Below are positions 55,723 through 64,000 of a DNA stretch of 64,000 nucleotides, piece after piece. The notes under the pieces are model-generated. The model searched no databases. It was given only the letters and a program-made list of their open reading frames with translations, and was not told the DNA's origin. The translations under genes and the position numbers were made by a program. Position 1 is the first letter of the stretch, and the number at the start of each line of letters is the position of its first letter. The stretch covers positions 1 through 64,000 of the forward strand of contig NZ_NBDP01000016.1 in NCBI RefSeq assembly GCF_004123845.1, written 5' to 3'. This DNA comes from Allobosea sp. Tri-44 (GTDB taxonomy: Bacteria > Pseudomonadota > Alphaproteobacteria > Rhizobiales > Beijerinckiaceae).

Positions 55723-56021
55723 GCAGGCGCACGCATCGCTATGCCGCGCTGCTGACGGCCAGGGGGAGCGGCACGCCTTCGCCTTCGCAAACGGGAGACT
55801 TCAGCTGCCGGAATTGCGGATCGCCCGCTGTCCATTTGCCGAGCGATCTGTCGGCCCAGGCGCTGGTCATCTGCGATGGCTGCCAGCGCCCGGTAGCGAC
55901 GCTGGCCGCCTTCCGCGCCTATGTCGATCGCCTCGCCGCAGGTGCCCAGTTCTGCGACCACCATTTCACGGTCTGTCATTCGGACGCTGGAACCGGGCCA
56001 GACCAAACGGCGTTGACTTAA
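55719..56021 (+). CDS. Small zinc-ribbon protein coupled to the co-polymerase gene
   Basis: A 100-residue protein whose ATG overlaps the stop of the ExoP-like gene by 4 bp. It contains two Cys pairs (CRNCGS and, 23 residues on, CDGCQR) forming a probable zinc ribbon, then a short helix and a Cys/His tail (FCDHHFTVCH). No signal peptide or membrane segment. I do not recognise a named family. Tight coupling to an exopolysaccharide gene suggests an accessory or regulatory role in that pathway. Confidence 0.7.
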   Translation: MSRRTHRYAALLTARGSGTPSPSQTGDFSCRNCGSPAVHLPSDLSAQALVICDGCQRPVATLAAFRAYVDRLAAGAQFCDHHFTVCHSDAGTGPDQTALT

Positions 56022-56303
56022 GCGGCGATTTCGCCTTCTGGTTTCGAGATTAAGGCCATTCGAAGGCTCCGCGGGCCGGGTGAACAGATGCCTCGGGCCT
56101 GATTTGGCCATTCCATCAACAGGGCAGGCGCGGCGCGGTCGAGAAATAATCCATTGATATATTGTGCCAAAACAAGACGATTAATCCGAATGAACTAATC
56201 CTTCGGAGTAAGGGTTCATCGGCTCGGGTAGCGCCGAATCAGGCCTCAAGGGTATCTAGGCAGCGATCACTTAGAGTGTTCCAGCCAAAAAAGGAGCCCC
56301 TTT

Positions 56304-58760
56304 ATGGCCACAATTTACGTCTCGCCTACTGGAAACGATAGCAATACAGGACTTGATGCATCGTCATCTTTCAAGACTCTGGAGAGAGCCCTCGAGGCCA
56401 TGCGCCAGAGCGCTGGTGCCGATACCGTCTACCTCACTGGAGGTACCCACTATGTGAAGGGTCCGCTCCAGCTGACAGCGGCCGATTCAGGCTCGTCCTT
56501 CGTGGCGATGCCCGGGGAAAAGGTCGTGATCAGCGGCGGCACGCCGGTGACCGGCTGGACGAAGGGCGCCGACGGTATCTGGACGGCGCAGGTCGCCGCG
56601 GACCAGGTCGAGCAGTTCACCGTCAATGGGGTGAAGCAGACGGAAAGCCGTTTTCCCGATGTCGATCCGAATGATCCGATCCGGGGCGGCTGGCTCTGGG
56701 CGAATGAGCTGCCGAGCGGATACGATCCGCAGAAGTCGATGGCGTTCGATCCGTCGGACTTTCCCCCTGGCCATGAGCCCAAGGTCGGCCAGACGATCTC
56801 GGTCTTCGCCGAGAACGGCTATGCCAACGACAAGCTGACCATCGCCTCGGTCCAAGGCAATGTGATCACCTTCACGACGGAGGCCAATTACGACCTTGGC
56901 GCCGCGAGCCGCTATTTCGTATCGGAAAAGACGCCGGACGGTGTCGGCGAATGGTCCTACGATAGCGCGACGCAGACCATCCGGTTCAAGGCGCCCGAGG
57001 GCTTCACTGGCGAAGGAGGCGTCGTTTCCAACGACCACAGCCTGTTCGTCGTCGACGGCGCCGACAACGTCACCTTCAAGGGGCTGACGCTCACCGACAC
57101 GGCAGCGAGCACAGGCGACCCCGAGACGGCGGCGATCGAAGCGTATGACGCGAACGGGCTGGTCATCGAAGGCAATCACTTCGTCAATGTCGGGGTGGGC
57201 GTTGCCCTGCATGAGGGCAGCAGTGGAAATCTGATCTCGGGCAACAGCTTCGAGCACATCTGGTCGAGCGCCATCGCGATGACGGCTGGGACCAGCGACA
57301 ACCGCGTGACGAACAACGTCATCGATCGTTCGGGAGAGGTCTTCGTCCAGTTCGGCGCCATCGACATGCAGGAATCGGCGCGAAACCAGATCGATCACAA
57401 CACGATCACCAACGTGCCACGCTTCGGCATCTCGGAAATCAACTACGATCCCGGCAATCCGTCGGGCGGCAACATCATCGAGTACAACGATATCCGCCAT
57501 TCCGGGCAGCAGACGCCGGATACCGGCGCCATCTACCTGTTCTCGGCCGATGACCCGGGGGCGGAAGGCGACATCATCCGCTACAACCACATCGTCGACA
57601 CCGGCGGCCTGAACACGCAGGCCGGTGGCTTCGCCGAGAACTGGAGTTCCGGCATCTATCTCGACAACATGGCGAGCAACGCCCAGATCTACGGCAATTT
57701 CGTCCAGGGTACGACGTTCAGCGGTATTCTCATCCATGGCGGATCGAACAACCAGATCCACGACAATACGCTTCTGGACAACGGCAAGTACGGGATTTCG
57801 ACGATCGTCGCCGATGATCATCCGATCACGGGAAATCAGACCTATCAGAACTTCATCGAGGTCTCGGAAGACGGAAGCAACTCGATCGATACCGATCAGA
57901 CCGACCCAAGCCTGATCCACGACAACGTCTACTATAACCCCAATGGCGGCGAGCTGTGGGTCGCCGATCTCTCGCTGGCAGGTTTCCAGCAGCGCGGTGG
58001 CGATTCCGGCAGCGTCATGACGACACAGGCGGGTTTCGTGAACGCGGCAGCTGGCGACTACGGCTTTGTCGCCGGATCGGTGGCGCAGGGGCACGGTATC
58101 GAGGCGCTGCCGTTCGGCTCTGTTGGTGCGACAGGCGTCACATCACCCGATGTCGACACGCCCGTGACGCCTCCGAACGGGGGCGGCACCCCGCCGGTTA
58201 CGCCAGAGCCGCCAGCTGCGGAAATTCCGCCCGTGACGGCAGAGCCGGAGACCCCGAGCAATGGTGGCGGGTTGCCGGTAACGGATACCCCGCCGGTGAC
58301 GGCAGAGCCGGAGGCTCCGAGCAATGGTGGCGGGTTGCCGGTAACGGATACCCCGCCGGTGACGGCAGAGCCGGAGGCTCCGAGCAATGGCGGCACGTTG
58401 CCGGTGACGGATACCCCGCCGATCACCGCCGCGCCTGAATCACCGCAAGTCGAAACGCCGGTCTCAAATCCCCCGGACGTGATCACGATCCCCGAGGTGA
58501 CAGTACCGGATACCCCGTCGAATTCGGGAGGATGGTCAGGCTGGGGCGGCCTCGGCGGTGGGCGCAACTGGCTCCAAGAAATCTGGGCGCAACGTGCCGA
58601 CGATGACCATGGCGGCGGTCGCAACTGGTTCCAGGAGAGCCGGGTGAGCCGCGACGACGATGCGGGCGGGCGCCGTGGTGACTCGCAGGCCAACCTGTGG
58701 CGCCAAGATGATGGCGACAACGATCACCACGGGCTCTCGCACTCGCATTGGCACTGGTAA
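56304..58760 (+). CDS. Large parallel beta-helix protein, probable type I secretion substrate
   Basis: An 818-residue protein starting IYVSPTGNDSNTGLDASSSFKTL, the DUF1565/right-handed beta-helix opening. Beta-helix coils run to about residue 620 (LVIEGNHFVNVGVGVALHE, NLISGNSFEHIWSSAIAM, NQIHDNTLLDNGKYGIST). This fold is used by glycan lyases, epimerases and tailspike-like hydrolases. There is no signal peptide, and the next two genes encode a type I secretion ABC transporter and adaptor, so export by that route is likely. Residues 642-704 are three 21-residue Pro/Thr/Glu repeats. The C-terminus is unusual: Gly/Asp/His-rich with GGGRNWLQEIW and GGGRNWFQES, ending HSHWHW. No RTX nonapeptides seen. 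AGGAG precedes the ATG. Confidence 0.85.
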   Translation: MATIYVSPTGNDSNTGLDASSSFKTLERALEAMRQSAGADTVYLTGGTHYVKGPLQLTAADSGSSFVAMPGEKVVISGGTPVTGWTKGADGIWTAQVAADQVEQFTVNGVKQTESRFPDVDPNDPIRGGWLWANELPSGYDPQKSMAFDPSDFPPGHEPKVGQTISVFAENGYANDKLTIASVQGNVITFTTEANYDLGAASRYFVSEKTPDGVGEWSYDSATQTIRFKAPEGFTGEGGVVSNDHSLFVVDGADNVTFKGLTLTDTAASTGDPETAAIEAYDANGLVIEGNHFVNVGVGVALHEGSSGNLISGNSFEHIWSSAIAMTAGTSDNRVTNNVIDRSGEVFVQFGAIDMQESARNQIDHNTITNVPRFGISEINYDPGNPSGGNIIEYNDIRHSGQQTPDTGAIYLFSADDPGAEGDIIRYNHIVDTGGLNTQAGGFAENWSSGIYLDNMASNAQIYGNFVQGTTFSGILIHGGSNNQIHDNTLLDNGKYGISTIVADDHPITGNQTYQNFIEVSEDGSNSIDTDQTDPSLIHDNVYYNPNGGELWVADLSLAGFQQRGGDSGSVMTTQAGFVNAAAGDYGFVAGSVAQGHGIEALPFGSVGATGVTSPDVDTPVTPPNGGGTPPVTPEPPAAEIPPVTAEPETPSNGGGLPVTDTPPVTAEPEAPSNGGGLPVTDTPPVTAEPEAPSNGGTLPVTDTPPITAAPESPQVETPVSNPPDVITIPEVTVPDTPSNSGGWSGWGGLGGGRNWLQEIWAQRADDDHGGGRNWFQESRVSRDDDAGGRRGDSQANLWRQDDGDNDHHGLSHSHWHW
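58227..58415 (+). repeat. Three in-frame 63-bp tandem repeats
   Basis: Three near-identical 63-bp units within the beta-helix protein gene, each encoding PPVTAEPE(T/A)PSNGG(G/T)LPVTD plus a final T, followed by a decayed partial fourth. The second and third units are almost identical in DNA, which suggests recent expansion by slippage or recombination. The protein segment would be an extended linker between the beta-helix and the C-terminal secretion region. Confidence 0.88.
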
Positions 58761-58776
58761 GCGGCTCCTACCTGCG

Positions 58777-58807
58777 ACGACCCGGCTCCGCGACGGAGCC
58801 GGGTCGT
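58777..58807 (+). terminator. Strong hairpin between substrate and secretion genes
   Basis: ACGACCCGGCTCCG (58777-58790) and CGGAGCCGGGTCGT (58794-58807) form a perfect 14-bp stem with a 3-nt loop, 17 bp after the beta-helix stop. No T tract follows, so it may end part of the transcripts or protect the substrate mRNA, giving more substrate than transporter. Confidence 0.7.
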
Positions 58808-58915
58808 GAAGCTTCAAAAAACCTCCGGCTCGCCACGAATTGTCGCCGTCCGATCGGCGGCGGCGGGCCGGACTTACTCTTTTGCACCCCATGATCGCGC
58901 CAGGAAAACCGACGA

Positions 58916-60655
58916 ATGCTCACGCAAACGGTCCGCAAGCTGACGCCCGCATTTGCTTCGCTCTTCGGGCTTTCCTTCGTGCTCAACCTCTTCGTCTTCG
59001 TCTCTCCGCTCTATACGATGCAGATCTACGACAGGGTGCTCACGAGCCGGAATGGCACCACGCTCGTCATGCTGTCGCTGATCGTGCTCGCCCTGTTCGT
59101 TGCCTATGCTGCGCTCGAGCATTTCCGTAGCCGCGCGCTCGTCCAGCTCGGCCTGTGTGTCGATCGGGCGCTGTCCGAGCCGGCTTTCGAAGCCTCCTTT
59201 CGTGGTGCGCTCGATGCGAAGGGCTCGCCAACCCTGCCCATTCGCGACGTCGAAACCTTGCGGGCGACGCTCTCTGGCAGCCTCGTTCCGTCGCTCATGG
59301 ATGCCCCCTGGATACCAATCTATCTTGGCCTCTGTTTCATTCTCCATCCGGCGATCGGCCTCGTCGCCACGCTCGGAGCGCTCGCGATCCTGGGCGTCGC
59401 GCTGTTGAACGAGCGCATCACCAAGGGTTCCCTGATCCAGGCATCGGAGCTGGGGCACGGAGCGAGTGACCGGCTGACGGCCTCCCTTCGAAATGCCGAG
59501 GTCATCAAGGCGCTCGGCATGGGCCAGGCGATCCGCGGCGAATGGCAACGCCAGCGCGGGCAGGCGCTCGCATTTCACACGATTGCAGCCGACCGGGGCG
59601 GAACCCTGCTGGCGATAACAAAGCTGTTGCGCCTGGGGCTGCAATGCGCGGTCCTGGGCGTGGGCGCCTATCTCGCAATCAACCAGAACATGGCGGCAGG
59701 GGCGATGTTCGCCGCCTCCCTGATCATGGGCCGGGCGCTGGCTCCGATCGAGGGCGCCGTCAGCCAATGGAAAAGCTTCGTCTCGGCCCGCAGCGCTTTC
59801 CAGCGGCTGGGAACGACATTGAAGGCGCCAACCGAGGGCGCCAAGCCCATGACATTGCCTCATCCGGCCGGCTCGTTGCGGGTCGAAGGCCTGAGCGTGC
59901 GTGCCCCGAGCGGGAACGCTCTGCTGCTGCACAATGTCTCGTTCGAGGTGGAGCCGGGCGAGATTGCGGCTGTCGTCGGTCTCACCGGCTCGGGAAAATC
60001 CACGCTGGCTCGGGCTTTGGTCGGTGTCTGGCAGCCCGTTCAAGGCGTCGTCCGGCTCGACGGCAATGACATCCGTCACTTCTCCGACGAACAACGCGGC
60101 GGTGTCCTCGGCTATCTGCCGCAGGATGTGGAACTCTTCGCCGGAAGCGTGCGCGACAACATCACCCGCTTCGATCCTGCCGCCACGGACGAAGTCGCCG
60201 TCGCTGCTGCATCCGCCGCCTCCGCGCATGAACTGATCCAGGGCTTTTCCGATGGCTACGCAACCCAGATCGGGGAGGGCGGGGCCATCCTGTCCGGCGG
60301 GCAACGGCAGCGGATCGGGCTGGCTCGGGCACTCTGCGGCCAGCCGGCACTGGTGGTGCTCGACGAGCCGAACGCCAATCTGGACATGGACGGCGATGCC
60401 GCGCTTGGGCGGGCCTTGGCCGGCTTGCGTGCCGCCGGCGCGATCGTCGTCGTGATCACCCATCGCCCGCAGCTGTTGTCGCAAGTCGACAAGATCATCC
60501 TCATGCAGAAGGGCCAGGCCGTCAGGGTCGGCCTGCGCGACGAGATCCTGCCTGTGCTGCTGCAGCCAGGTAGTGGCATGCGCATCCAGCCGCCACACCC
60601 GGGTCAGACAGGGCAGGTGGAGCCGCTTTCGGCGGCGAGGTGGGCACGGCGATGA
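58916..60655 (+). CDS. Type I secretion system ABC transporter/permease (PrtD-like)
   Basis: A 579-residue half-transporter. The membrane domain (about 15-300) is followed by an ATPase domain with Walker A GLTGSGKST (about 355-363), ABC signature LSGGQRQRIG (about 460-469), Walker B LVVLDEP and the switch His in VVITHRP. The short N-terminus without a peptidase (C39) domain is typical of PrtD/AprD exporters, which secrete signal-less proteins with C-terminal signals through a MFP and TolC. Its probable cargo is the beta-helix protein 155 bp upstream. No TolC gene is in the window. Confidence 0.93.
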   Translation: MLTQTVRKLTPAFASLFGLSFVLNLFVFVSPLYTMQIYDRVLTSRNGTTLVMLSLIVLALFVAYAALEHFRSRALVQLGLCVDRALSEPAFEASFRGALDAKGSPTLPIRDVETLRATLSGSLVPSLMDAPWIPIYLGLCFILHPAIGLVATLGALAILGVALLNERITKGSLIQASELGHGASDRLTASLRNAEVIKALGMGQAIRGEWQRQRGQALAFHTIAADRGGTLLAITKLLRLGLQCAVLGVGAYLAINQNMAAGAMFAASLIMGRALAPIEGAVSQWKSFVSARSAFQRLGTTLKAPTEGAKPMTLPHPAGSLRVEGLSVRAPSGNALLLHNVSFEVEPGEIAAVVGLTGSGKSTLARALVGVWQPVQGVVRLDGNDIRHFSDEQRGGVLGYLPQDVELFAGSVRDNITRFDPAATDEVAVAAASAASAHELIQGFSDGYATQIGEGGAILSGGQRQRIGLARALCGQPALVVLDEPNANLDMDGDAALGRALAGLRAAGAIVVVITHRPQLLSQVDKIILMQKGQAVRVGLRDEILPVLLQPGSGMRIQPPHPGQTGQVEPLSAARWARR

Positions 60656-62058
60656 GATCCTTCTTCAAGCGGATGAAATCCTTCCTGAATTGGCCGGAAT
60701 GGCGCCAGCGCGGCGAGGCTGCGCTCGCGATCACCAAGCGGTGGTTTGAGCGGGCCCGTGCACCTGTCGAGGGCACCGGCGATTGGCGCAGCCCGGTCCG
60801 AAAAGGTTACGTTGTGGTCGCCATAGCGCTGGGCGCCGGCGGCCTCTGGTCGGTGATCGCGCGCCTCGACAGCGCCGTCGTGGCGCATGGCAGCATTGTC
60901 GTGGAGAGCGACCGCAAGGCAGTCCAGCATCTCGAGGGCGGCCTCGTCGAAACGATCGCCGTGCGCGATGGCGCTGAGGTCAAGGCTGGCGAGATCCTGG
61001 TGCGTCTCGATACCACGCATGTTGCCGCACAGCGCAGCGTCGCGCGGCTCAGCGTGCTGCAGACCCTGGGCGAGGAGGCACGCTTCACCGCCGAGATCGA
61101 CCGGCTCGATCGCATCACCTTCCCGAGCGAGCTGACCGACGCCTTGGAGAGCAAGGAGGCGCGCAGGATCATGCTCGACCAGGAACGCCTGTTCAAGGAA
61201 CGCCAATCCGCCCAGAAGCTGGAAGTCTCGATCCTGAAGGAGCGGTTGACACAGTCCGAGAAGCAGCACCAGTCGACCGTGGCGCAGCGCGACTCCGCCG
61301 TAGAACAAGCCGCCAGCATCAACGACGAACTCGTCAATCTGCGGCCTCTCGCCGACAAGGGTTATGTCGCCGCAACTCGCATCAACCCGCTGAAGCGCTC
61401 GTTGACCGAATTGCAGGGTCGTTTGGGCTCGCTGGAAGCGGACCTGTCACGGTTGTCGGTCGCCACCGACGAGATTCGGCTTCAGATGAACCAGATCAGC
61501 TTTCGCGCCGTGGAAGAGGCCTCGACGAAGCTTGCCGAGTGCCGGGTGAAGCTCGCCGACGCCCGCGAAAAGCTGCGCATTGCCGAGGACGTCCTGGCGC
61601 GCGCGGAAGTTCGTGCGCCGCGCGCCGGGCGGGTCGTGGCCTCGAAGATCCATACGGTGGGCGCGGTGGTCAAGCCAGGCGAGACCCTGATGGAGATCGT
61701 GCCGCAGGACGACGAGCTCATCGTCACGGCCAAGGTTTCGCCGATGGATGTGAACAATCTTCGTCCGGGCATGGCCGCGGAAGTGCGCCTGCCCTCGTTC
61801 AAGGGACGGGCGACGCCTTTCACCGTCGGCGAGGTGAAGTCGATCGCGGCCGATGCGCTGCGCGACGAGGTCCTGCAGCAGATGGTCTACGAGCTGCGCG
61901 TCAGCGTCTCGGCCTCGGGCTTTCCCCCGAAGATCAGGGCCAAGCTCAGGCCGGGCATGCCGGCCGAGGTCTATGTGCCGACCGGCGAGCGGACCGCGAT
62001 CGCCTATCTGATGCAGCCGCTGACGGATTCGATGAGGTCGAGCTTCAGGGAAGAGTGA
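60652..62058 (+). CDS. Type I secretion membrane-fusion protein (HlyD/PrtE-like)
   Basis: A 468-residue adaptor. It has an N-terminal cytoplasmic stretch, one membrane helix (about 45-65, GYVVVAIALGAGGLWSVIARL), the biotinyl-lipoyl half-motif HGSIVVESDRKAVQHLEGGLVETIAVRDGAEVKAGE, a long coiled coil (about 120-300) and the returning half LARAEVRAPRAGRV with the C-terminal beta-barrel. It joins the ABC exporter to outer-membrane TolC. The ATG at 60652 overlaps the ABC stop by 4 bp; an upstream GTG in frame is less likely. Confidence 0.93.
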   Translation: MRSFFKRMKSFLNWPEWRQRGEAALAITKRWFERARAPVEGTGDWRSPVRKGYVVVAIALGAGGLWSVIARLDSAVVAHGSIVVESDRKAVQHLEGGLVETIAVRDGAEVKAGEILVRLDTTHVAAQRSVARLSVLQTLGEEARFTAEIDRLDRITFPSELTDALESKEARRIMLDQERLFKERQSAQKLEVSILKERLTQSEKQHQSTVAQRDSAVEQAASINDELVNLRPLADKGYVAATRINPLKRSLTELQGRLGSLEADLSRLSVATDEIRLQMNQISFRAVEEASTKLAECRVKLADAREKLRIAEDVLARAEVRAPRAGRVVASKIHTVGAVVKPGETLMEIVPQDDELIVTAKVSPMDVNNLRPGMAAEVRLPSFKGRATPFTVGEVKSIAADALRDEVLQQMVYELRVSVSASGFPPKIRAKLRPGMPAEVYVPTGERTAIAYLMQPLTDSMRSSFREE

Positions 62059-62203
62059 GCTCGGAAATGGCTGGTGACCTCGGCTTCGGAGTGGCCATCG
62101 TTACCGAGGCCGGAGGCGTCGGCTGACCGCGTTGCCGCGTAATCTTCTGACGAACTGCATCAACTAAGGGACCGGCGGGGGCAGCGTGCCGCCGCCGATT
62201 TCT

Positions 62204-62251
62204 TTGACATCAACGAATTAGCATTGACTAATCAATTAGCAATCGCTAATT
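62204..62251 (+). promoter_or_regulatory. Promoter with tandem palindromic operators of the arsR-type gene
   Basis: A perfect -35 TTGACA (62204-62209) stands 17 bp before ACTAAT (62227-62232). Two copies of a TTAGCAnTnnCTAAT palindrome overlap the -10 and the start region: 62218-62232 and 62236-62250, 18 bp apart; the second is the better palindrome (AATTAGC-N4-GCTAATT). This is a layout expected for autorepression by the ArsR-family protein encoded next. Confidence 0.7.
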
Positions 62252-62259
62252 TATTTTAC

Positions 62260-62589
62260 ATGCTTGAAGCCACCTCAGTCTCCACCGTCATGCGCGCGCT
62301 CGCCGATCCGACGCGGCGAGCCGTGTTCGAACGGATTTCCGCCCGCGACGAGATTTCCGTCGCCGAATTGACCCGCGGCAGTAGCGTGACGCAGGGCGCC
62401 ATCTCCCAGCACCTCAAATCGCTGAAGCAGGCTGGCCTGGTCGCCGAGCGGCCGGAGGGTCGCAACGTCTTCTATCGCGTCGAGCCCGAGGGGCTGGCGC
62501 CGCTCGTCGACTGGATCGGCCATTACGGCGCCTTCTGGCGCGAGCGCTTCGCCAACCTCCGCACCCTTCTCAAGGAGATCGATCCATGA
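62260..62589 (+). CDS. ArsR-family transcriptional regulator
   Basis: A 109-residue winged-helix repressor: MRALADPTRRAVFERISARDEISVAELT, then the recognition helix region VTQGAISQHLKSLKQAGLVAERPEGRNVFYRV. No metal-binding cysteines are visible, which fits the non-metal subgroup that is often paired with SRPBCC/AHSA1 proteins. The frame opens at a TTG (62224), but that lies inside the promoter and operators, so the ATG at 62260 is preferred. The stop overlaps the next start (ATGA). It likely represses its own operon through the two upstream palindromes. Confidence 0.88.
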   Translation: MLEATSVSTVMRALADPTRRAVFERISARDEISVAELTRGSSVTQGAISQHLKSLKQAGLVAERPEGRNVFYRVEPEGLAPLVDWIGHYGAFWRERFANLRTLLKEIDP

Positions 62590-63050
62590 CCGCCATCGAC
62601 CTGCAGCCCGCCACGCAGGCGATCGTCGTCGACGAAATCCTGCCGCATGCGCCGGAGACGATCTGGACGGCTCTGACCTCGAGCAAGCTGATCGCGCGCT
62701 GGATTATGGAGCCTTCCGGCTTTGCTCCGATCGAAGGGACACGCTTCACCTTCAGGACGACGCCGGCCGGTGCCTGGGACGGCACGATCCACTGCCGTGT
62801 GCTCGACGTCGTCCTGAACGAGCGCCTGGCCTATTCCTGGAAGGGCGGCGACGACGGCAATGCCGGCTATGGCTCCCGGCTCGACACGGTCGTCACCTGG
62901 ACGCTGTCCCGGGAAACGAATGGCACCCGCGTGCGCCTCGTTCATTCCGGCTTCGAGCTGCCACGCAACGAGGCCGCGTTCACGAATATGGGCCGCGGCT
63001 GGAAGACCATTCTGCCACGCCTCGGCGATGTCGCTGGCGAGGGCGACTGA
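62586..63050 (+). CDS. SRPBCC/AHSA1-family (START-like) protein
   Basis: A 154-residue protein of the activator-of-Hsp90-ATPase homology 1-like family. It has EILPHAPETIWTALTSSKLIARWIMEPSGF, a beta-sheet core (GTRFTFRTTPAGAWDGTIHCRVL) and TWTLSRETNGTRVRLVHSGFEL. Members bind small hydrophobic ligands in a helix-grip cavity and in bacteria commonly pair with an ArsR regulator, as here (4-bp overlap). The ligand is unknown. Confidence 0.88.
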   Translation: MTAIDLQPATQAIVVDEILPHAPETIWTALTSSKLIARWIMEPSGFAPIEGTRFTFRTTPAGAWDGTIHCRVLDVVLNERLAYSWKGGDDGNAGYGSRLDTVVTWTLSRETNGTRVRLVHSGFELPRNEAAFTNMGRGWKTILPRLGDVAGEGD

Positions 63051-63109
63051 CCATCGCCGAACCGTCGCCACGGTCTCGGCGATTCCCAATCCCTTCCTGG
63101 AGAATGACG

Positions 63110-63523
63110 ATGAGCCACGCCTACAGGGGCGGCTGCGCCTGCCGCGCGATCCGCTATGAGATCTCGGCCGAGCCGGTCGAGAGCAATGACTGCCAATGCC
63201 GGCAATGCCAGCAGCAGAGCGGCACCGGCCACAGCTCCTATCTGAGTTTCGTCGGCGCGCCGGTCACCGTCGAGGGTGAGGCGACGACCTGGGACGTCGT
63301 CGGGGAGGGCCGCACGGTCAAGCGCTGCGCCTTCTGCCCGACCTGCGGCTCACCCGTCTATCTGACCTTCCCGGATATTCCCGACCTGTTCATCGTGCGT
63401 GCCGGCAGCCTCGACGAGCCCGGCCGCTACAAGCCGGAAATGGTCTTCTGGCATTCGGCCGCCCAGCCCTGGGACCATGTGCCACCGGGCATTCCGAGGC
63501 ACGAGAAGCTGCCGCCGCGGTGA
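63110..63523 (+). CDS. GFA-family (glutathione-dependent formaldehyde-activating enzyme-like) protein
   Basis: A 137-residue zinc protein. It shows the GFA/CENP-V cysteine pattern: GGCACRAIRYEI, NDCQCRQCQQQSG, and CAFCPTCGSPVYLTF, enough ligands for two zinc ions. True Gfa accelerates S-hydroxymethylglutathione formation, but most family members have no proven activity. The ATG at 63110 has GGAG seven bases upstream; an ATG two codons earlier is too close to it. It follows the SRPBCC gene by 59 bp and may share its transcript. Confidence 0.85.
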   Translation: MSHAYRGGCACRAIRYEISAEPVESNDCQCRQCQQQSGTGHSSYLSFVGAPVTVEGEATTWDVVGEGRTVKRCAFCPTCGSPVYLTFPDIPDLFIVRAGSLDEPGRYKPEMVFWHSAAQPWDHVPPGIPRHEKLPPR

Positions 63524-63541
63524 GGGCAGGCCTACCCGGCC

Positions 63542-64000
<459 letters not shown>

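Noticed and set aside
56487..58094. 535-codon minus-strand frame opposite the beta-helix gene
   Set aside because: Shadow of a repetitive plus-strand coding sequence; no ribosome site or motif.
58227..58415. Tandem repeats considered as a CRISPR array
   Set aside because: Units are contiguous and in frame, with no unique spacers; no cas genes are present in the window.

Overview
The window is high-G+C chromosomal DNA of an alphaproteobacterium in the order Hyphomicrobiales (Rhizobiales), probably Bosea or a close relative. The order rests on an aapJQMP-type amino-acid ABC transporter, an NDUFS4-like complex I subunit, a metOD1-domain sensory protein, ExoF/ExoP-style polysaccharide export proteins and a TAGAGCATTT...AAATGCTCTA intergenic repeat of a type I recall from these genomes. 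The genus is a guess from gene style only.

Layout. 1-1500: edge of an IS (start of an IS1182-like transposase, minus strand), a tRNA-like 3' remnant, an NDUFS4-like gene, tRNA-Arg(TCT) and two small genes. 1.7-4.6 kb: a three-gene lipid-linked sugar transfer operon (GT39, polyprenyl-phosphate GT2, LAB_N protein). 4.8-7.0 kb: a sugar-nucleotide epimerase and a GT4 glycosyltransferase. 7.0-15.4 kb: metC, then a general amino-acid transporter with three tandem substrate-binding genes (aapJ x3) ahead of aapQ, aapM and aapP. 15.5-20.4 kb: small secreted protein, glpQ, a small lipoprotein, an RsmB-like methyltransferase and guaA.

21.4-28.3 kb: a minus-strand block with a GT2, two LuxR-type response-regulator homologues whose receivers lack the phosphoryl-acceptor Asp, a complete metOD1 protein / HisKA_3 kinase / response-regulator set, an AT-rich gene-poor stretch and a SAM methyltransferase. 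28.5-58.8 kb: a Wzx/Wzy-type exopolysaccharide locus (Wzy-like polymerase fused to a beta-helix, Wzx, ExoF-like outer-membrane protein, UDP-xylose synthase, WecB-type GT26, GDP-mannose-epimerase-like protein, WbaP-type initiating transferase, ExoP-like co-polymerase). Inside this locus lies a compact NRPS-PKS assembly line of three overlapping genes: A-PCP, then KS-AT-ACP-aminotransferase-C-A-PCP, then C-TE. A dedicated Sfp-type PPTase lies next to it. By eye, the adenylation signatures match threonine (10/10) and glycine (9/10), so the predicted core is Thr, one malonyl unit beta-aminated in cis, then Gly. 56.3-62.1 kb: a large signal-less beta-helix protein followed by its likely type I secretion ABC transporter and membrane-fusion protein. 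62.2-64 kb: an ArsR/SRPBCC pair with a tandem operator, a GFA-family protein and the C-terminal part of pobA, cut by the window end.

The strongest candidate for an undescribed system is the small Thr-malonate-Gly NRPS-PKS line with an integrated aminotransferase, embedded in an exopolysaccharide locus. Next are the Wzy/beta-helix fusion with its separate type I-secreted beta-helix relative, and the pair of aspartate-less LuxR regulators beside a complete phosphorelay.
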